Origin: Lottia gigantea | Lineage: Eukaryota > Mollusca > Gastropoda > Lottiidae | Assembly: GCF_000327385.1 (NCBI RefSeq) | Contig: NW_008708458.1 | Location: 63,282-127,281 of the forward strand | Direction of reading: 5' to 3' | Length of the DNA stretch: 64,000 nucleotides | Shown: in pieces, positions 46,701 through 57,800 of the stretch | Layout: every line of letters starts with the position of its first letter | Numbering within the stretch: the stretch's first letter is position 1 | Translations under genes and position numbers: made by a program | The notes under the pieces: generated by a model | Told to the model about the DNA's origin: nothing | What the model saw: only the letters and a program-made list of their open reading frames with translations | Database searches by the model: none

Positions 46701-49005
46701 AGAACCAACGTAAAAGGAGTGACATTTTTGTAATCAATTAAAAATTAAATGACAGACAAAAGCAAATCTTTGACAAGTTAATGTCTCGTAGTATATTAAA
46801 ATCTCTATCCTTTTAAATACCACGACTGACGACTACATAATCAAGTAACTGTTGATTATTGTTACGAAAATTTGTTGTTTAAATCCCGCGGGAAATCTCT
46901 CCGACTGTTAACAATTGTTAGAGACATAACTTCAACACCGAGGCAGTCTATTGCCAATATAGTGCCTACCACTGAATAGCAAATATTTACTCTCCAATGG
47001 TTATTTTTTACTTTCAATCAACCTAATCACTAAAAAAAAAAATTTCAAATTTAGATTTTCTGGCCAAACCCTTCATGTTATGGTAATAAGAAGGAATATT
47101 GTATTCGAATGACATACTTATAGAGCTATAACAATAAAAGAAACCAAATCGCCTGATGACACGTTTCACATATTTTCGATTTAGAATTGGGTGAGGCCTC
47201 AGTCGAGTCACTTTTTGTAAAGAGTATTAGGAGATTATCGACCTTGAAACAGTCATAATTGCATATTCGCAAGACCTCTTTTAGTGATATTTTAGGTCGT
47301 CAAGTTCCTATAGTTGAAAACGTTTTTTTAATCCAACAATGAAATGAAATGAATGGAGTTTTACGTCCTACTTTTCTGCACCATGTGGGCTAATGAAGAC
47401 GGGCGACGCCATGCAGGGTGCAATGAGGGAAATTTTGCCAGGACAGCGGCATTAGCCTGCTCTTTTTCGATTTCCAACTGTCGAGGGATCTTTAACGTGC
47501 ACAGCCTGTAGCACACGGGGCCTCGGTTTATTGTCCCATCCGAACGACTAGGCGCTTTTTCCATGTAAGCCCCTCGTAATTGCATCACTGACAGGGGGAA
47601 ACCGGGTTGAAAAATCCGAAGGTATTATCTCGACCTATGCCGGGATTGAACCCTGGACCTTCAGGATAGCGAGCAAGCGTCTAACTCACTGAGCCACCCG
47701 CGGCTCCCTAATCCAACAATGAAGTTTTGATTCAAAATATATATTGTTAAAAAATATTTTGAAAGTTATAGGTATTTGAAACCTGAGTATCTTATTCGTA
47801 AGATTAGTTTATAGTCAATATCTTTATGTGTCAAAAAGGTTTAGAATGATCTTAAGCCATACCAGTGTCTTTAGTTCTTACTACATCTGCTCTGTCAATA
47901 GCCTCTAAACATAATTGTTAACAAGAACAATTCTTATTGTCTGCTGTTTATAATTTCAGGCTTACAGAAGAAGAAGGTTGATGAAACAAAAGGACAGGTT
48001 ATATCAGGTAAAAAAAAACTTCCTTGATCTAAAACAAACCCTGGTGTTCGTCTCAAAGGAACACGATATAGCAATTCAGAGTTATAACAAAGGCGAAAAA
48101 GAATCAATCTAGAACATACATTTTTAAACGCCCACATGAAATAGGGGGCGTAAATATTGTACGTCCGTCCATCCACAATTGCTCGGTAACACTCTAAAAG
48201 GCACAATTCGTTACGGATTTTGATGAAATCCTATTGAAAATCAGAAAATCGAAAAATGAGTCATTGCCATTGTTTTTGAAATGCTCGTAAACTCTGCAAA
48301 AGTCACAATTTGGAAAACGCGTTTGATTTTTAGCTTTTAAACATGTTAGAAGTCACAATTCTCGAACTTGTGAAAATTGTTTATGATCACCTATTTTAAA
48401 TGAGTTATTTACCTTTACCTTAATTTGGAGACGCATTCAATTTTTATCTCTTTTTTGTGAACACTTAAAGGCTCGATTATTGCCGGATTTCGACAAAACG
48501 TCGTATTATTATTCAGTATCACCCTAAAAAGTTCAAAAGAAGTGTGTGGCAGAAGGTTGAATATTTCATTCTGTAACTGTACTGTCAAATATTATTGTGC
48601 AGATTCAAAGCTGCCAGTGGGCGTATATTACCTTGCCTGGCAAGCCATCTTAAAACGTAGCGTTTTTTTATAAAAAGTATTAATTGACTGATTGAAATTT
48701 GTTTAACAAAGCAGCGAGACATTTGTTTGTTCCTTACAATTACTGTCAATATTGCTTTATCGTCATAAAAGAAAAACATTTTAAAATTATTATTCTAAAT
48801 ATAATGAAAAATGATTTTATCTGAAACAATGTTAAAAGTTTCTTTTCTAGCCTGACGTCCCTAATTAGATAAATTAAAGATGGAAATGTTTAATGGTTTG
48901 TTTTTGCAGGCTAAAAAGCGTCATTTAGAGAAATACGGAGTCATGATGAAAGCTGATCAAGCTTCGGCCTTGGCCATTAAAATGAATCAACTTCCACACA
49001 AGTGA
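40758..49005 (+). CDS. Cys-less pentameric ligand-gated ion channel-like protein D (complete, 8 exons, 490 aa)
   Basis: Exons: 40758-41153, 41530-41661, 42031-42237, 42733-42987, 44724-44876, 45796-45981, 47960-48007, 48910-49005, all phase 0. It has the longest N-terminus of the set: residues 1-80 are Ser/Thr/Asn/Pro-rich with basic patches, then the shared helix. The ligand-binding-type domain has KWQEP, YWIPRM and FPFDVQ, with Glu and Leu at the Cys-loop positions. RVKRK precedes M1. M2 has Asp349 (-1'), Ser 2', Leu359 (9'), Lys365 (15'), Lys 19' and Pro373, closer to classical channels than B or C. M3, a short loop and M4 lie in exon 6. The basic tail is 47 residues. There is no signal peptide. 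The in-frame TAG at 40740 fixes the start. It is the most diverged member, and its introns hardly align with the others. AATAAA at 49345. Confidence 0.85.
43225..43503. mobile_element. MITE (AAAGGATTGTAAAGAGG family) in intron 4 of gene D
   Basis: The arms are near-palindromic: GGACACTGATAGCATCAATT at the left and, reversed, GATGCAGGTGCAATTATATA ... CAGTGTCCCCG at the right. Related elements are at 58453-58617 and 58938-59260. The two overlapping ORFs on opposite strands here arise from this palindromic structure. Confidence 0.65.
46100..46220 (+). repeat. Decayed minisatellite in intron 6 of gene D
   Basis: Four or so units such as TGAATGTCCAGTATCAACTG and CTGACTGTGCGATG. It is the same type and location as the intron 6 arrays of A, B and C, but short and diverged. 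Confidence 0.45.
46795..46910 (+). other. Intron 6 block shared with genes A and C
   Basis: TTTTAAATACCACGACTGAC, then TGATTATTGTTACGAAAATT and CCGCGGGAAATCTCTCC, match 5515-5640 of gene A and 27235-27320 (reverse) of gene C. See the gene A entry. Confidence 0.5.
47344..47708 (-). mobile_element. Full-length tRNA-derived SINE with target-site duplication
   Basis: Flanked by direct repeats TAATCCAACAATGAA at 47329-47343 and 47709-47723. On the minus strand the 5' head reads GGAGCCGCGGGTGGCTCAGT (A box) and GGGTTCAATCCCGG (B box). A body of about 300 bp follows with a conserved central region, and the end is CATTCATTTCATTTC. It sits in intron 6 of gene D, just before exon 7. Intact-looking promoter boxes and perfect duplications suggest fairly recent insertion. 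Older copies: 6911-7262, 7745-7845, 19842-19890, 24959-25012, 36378-36545. Confidence 0.88.
48121..48654 (+). mobile_element. ATACGCCC-type element (copy 2) in intron 7 of gene D
   Basis: The left end TTTTTAAACGCCCACATGAA is followed by GTACGTCCGTCC. The right end is GTGGGCGTATATTACCTTGC. It shares ends with 481-1312 and 59541-60380, but the inner part has no neat 177-bp array. Confidence 0.55.
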
Positions 49006-49009
49006 ATTA

Positions 49010-52000
49010 AATATTTTTAAGTAGAAGAATTTGCGTGGGTTGTTTAAGTAACAGCATCAGAAAAAGTTAAAATTAATTCTTCCTGAACAAAAGACGTAAA
49101 AAGGGACGACGAACAGGTATTAGGAAATCCGAACAATTATATACGCCTACTTAACACTGATGTTTTAGTTTATTTCTATATAACGACACGTGTTTTTGTA
49201 ACTTTGATTCGCTTAATATGTTATTCCTTTAATCCATTGTTATTACTTTTTAAAGAATACATCTCAGATAAATCTTGTGAAGATTCCAAAGGGTCTATTC
49301 CACCATTCGCAATTATTTAAATTAAAAAACACTTTAATACAACAAATAAAAAGATACCACATGCCATCAAATTTTCGACGGTTTGCTTATGTTACTTTGC
49401 TGAGTTATTTTCATATTTCATTATATAACTAGCGGTTTCCATGAACAAAAATCCTTAATTGATTGTTTTTTATAAATATGAGATGAACTTAGATAGATGC
49501 GTATCTTTGCAGTATTTATTTTTATCCTTTCTAGCATTAACGTGAAATGAAACATGACTTTCGGAGCATGTGTTAAAACCATCAAATACGCATGTTTCTT
49601 TTTTTAATGATACTTGTAACACATGTGAATATCAAATCTGTCTGAATATTCCAGTTGATGACAATATCATTTATTGAAATTGACAAGTTCGCAATTTTCG
49701 AGGGTTGATTTAGGTTTTGAATATATATAGTCTTTAGAATTACTAGAAGTGTACACAGATAGTCTAATTCCTTCAGACTTCAAAACAAGGTATTCATTTT
49801 CTGTTCAATATGTATGTCTTTACTATATATGAAAGCTCAAATTTTAACGCTAAGCTGTTAACCCTATTACTGATTAGTTCAGGTTAAAAATTCCTTTTCT
49901 GAAACTTAGGTACGATTGGTCAAACGGATGGCGAACCTGTCCCGTTTCTAAGATTCATAACGAATACATTTTCCTTTAGAATGACACTTTTAGCTTCCGC
50001 GTCAAATCCCTATGGCTTTGTTTATTATATTTCTGTGATATTGTTGAATATGAAACTCTTTTGCTGTTTTATCTTTCCTGCTTATTGCATTATTTATGTA
50101 CGTTTTCTTTAATGTTGCCAACGCTTTTGTTTTTTCTGAAAAGAATTAAAAAATCTACAAAAATTTAAATGTTTTCCTTCCAGAAGTAATCTTAAAAGGG
50201 ATATTGCGAGTTTAAATGTGGATCATATATTGACGTCACCAATTTACGTCGGTCCATCTCTAGAATTAACAATTTTTGACGGATTTTAAGGACTTGGTGA
50301 AATTAACGTAGGATTAACCCTATCTACAATCATCATATATTGATATGAATTATTGTTCTGGAAAAAATCTTTTTGCTGGATTTTAAGGAAACTTGGTGAA
50401 ATTATTCACTATCAGCCATGGATTGCCACCAAAGAAAAGAGATTGGCGCCTTACTTACATAAATAAATAAATAATACATAATTTTTTTTTCATTTTACAT
50501 AGTGAAAGAATGAACCTGTGGTCCCCCTTGAAATTATTTTGGCCTCTGCTCGGCCCTGGCCCTGGCCCCTAACAAGATGTTTCCTAGAAACGTCACTGAA
50601 TGATGTTTATTAAGTAGATTTAATGAAAAGAAAATAGTATACATGTAATTTCTAGATGGTGCTGCCACTGATAAGCTATTTGAGCTCTTTAAAGGTCGTA
50701 TTTGGGTCGTGTTATTAACTTAAATGGCGAAACTGTCATGAGATGATATATTTAGTATCTGGTTTTGATCCGTTATCAGTGTCGTCAAGGCGAATCTGCC
50801 AGTCAATTATTCAATTCTGCTATTTTGTTTCTATTTCCGAGTTTTAGGAGGAAGAGGTTTACACTGGAGACAATTCGTATTTTCAGGGACACAGGTACGA
50901 CAACCGTAGCTTCAGGGGAGTAAAGAAAGGGTGGGGGATTTTTGTCAGAAATGAGTTCTTTAATTCTTCAAATTTTCTGAGTACAAAATCTGAGCCCCAC
51001 AACCAATTCTTCCAAGCGACTTTACAGTTCCACTATCTTTTATAATAGCTCGTAATAAAATGAGTGACATAAACTTGCAATAATAAATCAAGTTAACTAT
51101 TGGTCATTAATATTCCTACATAGTATACGAGGGGGTATCTCAAGGGTGAAAGCAAATTATACCGCAAACTCGATTAGATCTTCATTATTCGCAGAAATAT
51201 TTCGAGTACATTTGGCATGTCTTTTCATCATTCTGATTTTCCGTCAGACGTCCGTGGTTTCTGTGATGGTCTCTTTTACCAAGATTTCTCCTGTCTTCGT
51301 CCAGGAAATCTTTCGTTGCACTACACAATAGAAGCTTAATTTATTTATTGACGTCAAATTGTTCTGCAATTACAGGAGCCAAAGACGCCAACACTAAATT
51401 GGAAAAGTGCAAACACACGTAGAAGCTATTATTCCTGGCACATATAAAAGCAGGAAAATCTCTTTGAATTCTTTAGAAAACTATATATTTTTTTTATATT
51501 TTTTTTTAGAGAGTAAATATGACAGAGAAAAAAAATAATTGAACTGATCGAATCAGACATTTTTTTAAATTTTATTCTACAACACTAATATAATTACAAA
51601 AGCATTAAGCCCAAGCAGCCAACGACCTTATATCAAAGAAAATGTTTTCGTAAAGGGATTAGCAGATTCAAGAAAAAACCTTACAGCCACAGGAAAATCT
51701 TGTACTTTACATGTAGTAATTTCAATTTGGTCCAAAAAGTCCCTCGAACCTCCCAAGTTAAGACTGAAAACTCTGAAAACTCGGTTTGCCATTTTCTTTC
51801 TAAATTGGAAATTCAACTGTTCAACAAGTTATGGTGGGGACTGTAAGTTATAAAACTAATTTAAATCTGAACAATACCCGATGAAAAAAAATGATGACTT
51901 CAAATAAAAGTCAAGTGGTGTAATCACCATGCTATAACTTTGATGACGGGAGCTGACATTATACATTACGAAGCTCTTTGATCTTTTTAATTTGTCGGCA

Positions 52001-52835
52001 TACGTTCAAGTGACCTTTAATAAAGTTAGGATGACATTGACAGTCCATACTGATTTTAGAGTTTTTTTTCACAAGGGTATAATTATAGAATACGGCTCTG
52101 TCAAGTCCTCTTAGCATCTCCCTAATTTGGATTGGAGGGGGCCACTGCCAGAGTGCCAATTTTTTGAATACATTCTAACAAAGGGGGAACAAATGTTGAA
52201 AACAAAGTGCTTAATTCCTGCATTTTATGCAATTTGAAAGATTTTGATTTTCAATTTTATCAAATTTTCACACTGAATTATTGCATATTTTCACAAAAAA
52301 TGTATTCTTTGGCTTTTTGTTTGTTTGGCGAAGGGGCGCGCAAACTTTTTGGTTACCTCCAGACTCCATCACTACACAAGGCCCACCGACATTGCAATGA
52401 CAAAGTACACTTCTGAGAGAAAAGGAACATAAAACATTTTAAATAACACTTTAATAATAACAAGAATCACAGAATGTAACGAACAATGCATAACAAAAAC
52501 AACATGATATTTTTTGTAATGAAAATACTATCCTATCACAAATGTGACTTAAATAATTGATTTCCATTTGTAATTCAAAAATGTTTTAAAATATTACATA
52601 AAAACTATATAATTTATAGCCAAATTGTATGATAAAAACAAGTTTTCTCAGAAAAATATGAAACCAGATACTATTGTTAAATTTCCAAGTCCCATTTATC
52701 TTTATTTAAACTATCATTATAAGTGTTTTTGTGATAAAAAAAAAGACAGGAAAATACTTTCTAAATGATTGGAATTTGGACACGCACATAATTATGAGAC
52801 CTTGGAATAACATGATCAAAAGTCCCTGTTTTAAG
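49010..52835. other. Intergenic region after gene D; nothing recognised
   Basis: The first 340 bp are probably the gene D 3' UTR. The rest is AT-rich with scattered short ORFs on both strands. None carries a recognisable motif, and no repeats or RNA genes were seen. Confidence 0.45.
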
Positions 52836-52839
52836 GATC

Positions 52840-53625
52840 TTTCTAACCACATCCTTGTTTTCAACTTCAAGGACGTTCAAGACCACATCCCTCTTTTCAA
52901 GGATCTTTCATGGGCACATCAATGTTTTTAAGAATTTTCAAGACCTAAAACATGCTTTCAAGGACCTTCAAGATCCATTCCTGCTTTAAAGGATCCTTCA
53001 AGACCACATCCTTGTTTTCAAGGGTCTACATCTTTGTTTTCAAAGATCTTTCAAGACTACCTCCTCGCTGTCAAGGTTCCTTCAAGACTATATCCCCGCT
53101 TTCAAGGATCCTTCAAGACTACATCCTCACTTTTAAGATCCTTCAAGACTACATCCCTGCTTTCAAGGATCCTTCTAGAGTACATCCTGCTTTCATAGAT
53201 CTTTCAAGATCACATCCCTCCTTTCAATGATCCATCAAGACTACACCCCTGCTTTCAAGGATCTTTCAAGATCATATCCTTGTTTTCAAGGATCTTTCAA
53301 GACTACACCCCTGCTTTCGTGGATCTTTCAAGATCACATCCTTGTTTTCAGGGATCTTTCAAAACCCATTCCTGCTTTCATAAATCTTTCAAGATCACAT
53401 CCCTGTTTTGAAGGATCCTTCAAGACTACATTCCCGCTTTCAAAGATCCTTCAAGACTACATTCCCGCTTTCAAGGATCCTTCTAGATTACATCCCGCTT
53501 TCAGGGATCCTTCTAGACTACATCAGGCTTTCAAGGATTCTTCTAGACTACATCCCGCTTTCAAGGATCCTTCAAGACTACATCTCGCTTTCAAGGATCC
53601 TTCTAGACCACATCCATGTTCCAAC
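52840..53625 (+). repeat. 31-bp minisatellite, about 25 copies
   Basis: The unit GCTTTCAAGGATCCTTCAAG plus ACTACATCCCC repeats every 31 bp. Units at the right end are more uniform (TTCTAGACTACATC) than those at the left. As 31 is not a multiple of three and the unit lacks forward stops in most copies, long repetitive ORFs appear (52952-53230, 53227-53649, 53408-53701). I do not treat them as genes. Confidence 0.85.
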
Positions 53626-54695
53626 ATGCACCATGATAGGTACATGTAAAAAAACAGAATTTAGGCCTACCAATGACAAAATAATAATAGAAATGACATG
53701 AAAGGATATTCTGCTCTTGAGATCAGATCATGAGAGTAGTTTTACATTATATGACTTATTCTTCATAAAAATATATGTACATGTAATTAGTAACTATTAC
53801 CTTTGCTGACTACATCTCTAATAAACATTTTATTAACATGATTATACTAGATGAAATGAAGGTTCAATTTGATCTTCACATGTTGCTTCATGATCCAGTG
53901 CATTAGAACTATTTTCTGTCATTAAATAAAAGGTTGCAAAATCATTTCCTCTGAGTTTAAAAAAATTGGCTTTAAGTGATCAATTAACTACAAATATATC
54001 TACAGCAGTCGGAGGTCCAAGACCTATTTATGGATTTTAACAAATAACAGTCATTTATCTGAATATATATCCTATTTGGAAGCTCTGCTGGGATCCAGTT
54101 ATGCAATTTAGAGATTTTAAAAGTTTTAAAATATTTACTCTAACTGTGTTATCTGTCACAATGACATGCAATATAAATAAAAGTACAGTGAAAATTGAGT
54201 TGCCTTTTAAATGAAATGTCAAATCCTATTCATGAGGACTATATCTATCTTAATCTTCTTATATAATATAGAATTTGGCATATATCTAATCCCATACAGG
54301 ATCAATTACCTTCATTCCATCCTGTCATTCCATTTATCTTGTATTACTGATAACTTAAAGTTAAGTTGTGTAATTACATGTTTACCAGCTGATAATTGAA
54401 CATTCGGCCAGAGATATCTGAACTTTCATATATATATATTATAAAGCTACGAAATGCATATATCATAGCAGCTCAATATATGCATTTTATGGTTGGTTTA
54501 GCAATTGCAATTTTTCAATTTGAATTTTTTTATGCCCCCCTATTGGTATATTTCTTATAGTAAGTATATCAAATTTATCTCACTCAATTGACCCAATTTC
54601 TTTACATCAGTATTGATGATGGATCAAATATTCATGAGCCTTGTCCATAGACAATCTATTTTTACTCAATTGAAAAAGAAATCTGACATTGGAAC

Positions 54696-54800
54696 AACAA
54701 TCTGCAAATGGCTGTGGTAGGCTCAAATGGCTGATTCTGGATATACTAAGCAAATGGCTGTGGGAGACTCAAATGGCTGATTCTGGATATACTAATTAGA
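54696..54800. repeat. Two-copy tandem repeat in the 3' flank of gene E
   Basis: CAAATGGCTGTGGTAGGCTC ... GGCTGATTCTGGATATACTA occurs twice in direct tandem, 47-48 bp apart, about 45-150 bp beyond the gene E stop. It may lie in the 3' UTR. Confidence 0.7.
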
Positions 54801-54842
54801 CATTTCTATAATAACATGACATGGAATAAGAAAGGTTTAATA

Positions 54843-57800
54843 TCAGCTACTGATACATGTATTAGATGGTATATCTATATAATCTTTTATCTCCTGTATA
54901 ACTGACTTAGATAACTGATATATTACACTTTTAGCTATTACATCATACTTTCTCCTACCATACATGATAACTAATAAATATAATGGGCTTATTTTTTTCT
55001 GGAAACACTTTTCCGCTAAACGCAATGTCTCTGAATTATACACATGTTCATTGCACTTGTCAGCCTTCGGCGTGAAATTTTGATTTCCATAGATATAAGC
55101 TTCGTCAATATAATAAAAGTGCATTTTACTGTCGTGGAATGGAAGGAAGCGACTGGAAGCTGTGGACAGAGATGATGTCCGTGATGAATCAATCTGAGCT
55201 TTTTGACTAAACAATGGCAGTTTTATAGTTTGTTTTCTATTAGAATGTTGATTTTCGTCTCCCTGAATTGAGTCCTTATCCAACCTAGAGTCGATAGAAC
55301 GGTTCACAACTTCTTCATAATATTCATCAGTAATAGGCTGATATTTCTCACTAGATATGGAAGAGTCTAGATCTTCTCGTGATGTCAAGCTATCCCGACT
55401 AGATGTCAGATTTAAACCTGATCCTACACTATCACGATCAGTCATATATCGGGATTTTAACATATCACGATATGTCAGTTCAGAATTTGGACCCTGAATA
55501 TGATCACTAGAATCGTTTTGATTGTTTACATTTTCAAAAACTTGAGGTTCAACACATTCTAAATCATTTTGGTCATTTTGACCTATTTCCATATCACAAT
55601 TGCTATTCTTTGGTCCCAATTTGTCTCTATCATCCAGCTTTGTTGCCCTGTCATTTTCATTCTGAACTACAGGGTCAGAATCAAGAACGTCTCCACAATG
55701 TTCACTATCACACACAATCTGAGGAATTTGAGTCATTGACTGTACAGTATTCACTTCAACTTCTACTTCAACAAAGTTTTCAACATTGCCTGGATTAGGT
55801 GAGTCTCTAGATATATCTTGTTGAGCAGATTTTGGAGTAACTCTGGGTGTGTTTGAATTGTTGTGTGGTCTTGGTGAGCCAGTAGGAGTTATCTCCTCTT
55901 CAGAAGAAGTATAAGCGTCATGATAGTATTGAGAGTAGACTGTTATTCCAGGATAGTGAATAGGAACACCGTCTAGGCTGGGAGTAGTACATTGGTTCCT
56001 GTCTGTAAATGAAAATCAATGGATCGTTAAATCCTGTCGTTGTAAAGCTATGTTTATTAGAGATATATAAGCAGGAAAATGGCATGTTGTATGAAGTTTA
56101 TGACAGAACTGAAAGCTAGAAGCTAACAAAGGTTTTGGCCTTAGAAATTTGCTCAGTGTGTTGAAGATTACAGTTCTGGTACAAATGTATTATGTAATGC
56201 CCAATTGTGAGAATCTTGTTATTCCAGTTTAAGAAAATGTGAATTGAATTTGAATTACGATTTCATAATGATAGTTCTTTTAAACCAGTATAAATGTCTA
56301 GACAAACTTGCTACTGGTTACTCAAATCCCTTTCAGAAAACTCAGGCTTATTGTCTCATGGAATAGATTTTCTTTGCCTTCAGGAGATGACATTCAAGAA
56401 GAAATAGTAAACTTGTTAAATTACCTGCAGGAGAGCTGGCATCAATATCAACCAGTATGTGAAGATTTAACAATTTCTGACAAAATTCCACAGCTTTCTC
56501 TCTATAGAATGGTCCCAGTTTATATGAAGGATCTACAAACAGATTTAATATTATCATAGAAATTTTGATATCATTTAATTTTTTTGGAAGATTGTCAACA
56601 TATTTTTAATGTTATCTTACACCATACAAGCTGTACATTTCTCTGTAATACTTGTATGCTTCAAGCTATGCATGTTAAAGTCCATCATCTTATTAACATA
56701 AGAAAACTTATTACATATTTCTATCAGGTTTCACAGTGGCAGATATTACGGACCGAGGTAAGAAATATTTGTAATGTCACATGATTTTAAACCAGACAAA
56801 TCAGTACTCAGTAATTTTTGGTGTGTTTTGTGAATATGAACACACACAGAAACAACAGATACTTCTCTTGTAATTAAAGATCGTTTTGATTATCGAAGTT
56901 CATTGCCTCATACGAAGTTATTTAGATAAAGTGACAAAAATCCAGTCTTTATTATCTATAAGGGGGCATAGGGGGCATGTCCTGGTGGGAAGCAAAAAAG
57001 AGTAGACTAATGCTGCTGTTTTGATTAAAATTCAATGTTTGTCTTTGTTTTGCCTTGGTAGGATACCTAGTACATAACAATATAACCTGTTCATAATAAA
57101 GATAACACAGAGTGACCTGACTATGTAAATCCTTGTTCTAAATTCGATCATAAGGTTTAAGTCATTTATAGCTTTCTTATGTCTCTATGGAATTACTTGG
57201 TTAAGATGTGACATTTTTACATAATCATTTTGAAGGATTATTAAATAGTTCATCCAAAAACGTTTTATACTTTATGGAAGATTGTGAAATAATTGATGTT
57301 GACAGAAAATTGTATTTCTTATCTAATAAAAAGTTATTTTGAGAATCTTGAAAAAGTGATTACTGCTCAAAAATTACCACATTTGAAGTGACAGTATGAA
57401 ATTTGAAATCCGTACCATTTGTAGGATTACTCCCTCTATTAGCCAATAATGAATGAGCCAAGAATGATTTTATAATGTTCACAACTTGTCATCTACTAAA
57501 AACTTTCTAGTTTGCGATATCAGCATCCATAGGAAGTGAACGTCAACTTGTTGTCATCTACCAGCCAACCAAACTTATTTTGTCCTCAGGAGATGAGGAA
57601 GGCAATTTTAACACTAATCATGTATTAAATTAAAGTTTAATACCAAAGAGCCCACAGCATAAAAGATTATTATTTCTTTTTAACGATCAGATTTTGAGTT
57701 GATGAAATATTAATTACTCTCACAGACAACTTAATGAGTTTTATATTTCAGAATTTGTACTGAATATTTTAAAATTCATCAAAGTATGGCTGAGGTTGAT

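Noticed and set aside
47361-47588. Minus-strand 75-aa ORF, and its relative at 6928-7158
   Set aside because: Both are the body of the tRNA-derived SINE read through. The similarity between them is that of two SINE copies, not of two genes.
47640-47708. tRNA gene on the minus strand
   Set aside because: A and B boxes are present, but the acceptor stem and the rest of the cloverleaf are not convincing and the sequence continues into a SINE body with target duplications.
52952-53701. Repetitive protein with FKDLSR / FQGSFKTT / LSRILQDYIP blocks
   Set aside because: The blocks are one 31-bp unit read in its three frames. There is no start context, splice signal or composition beyond the repeat.
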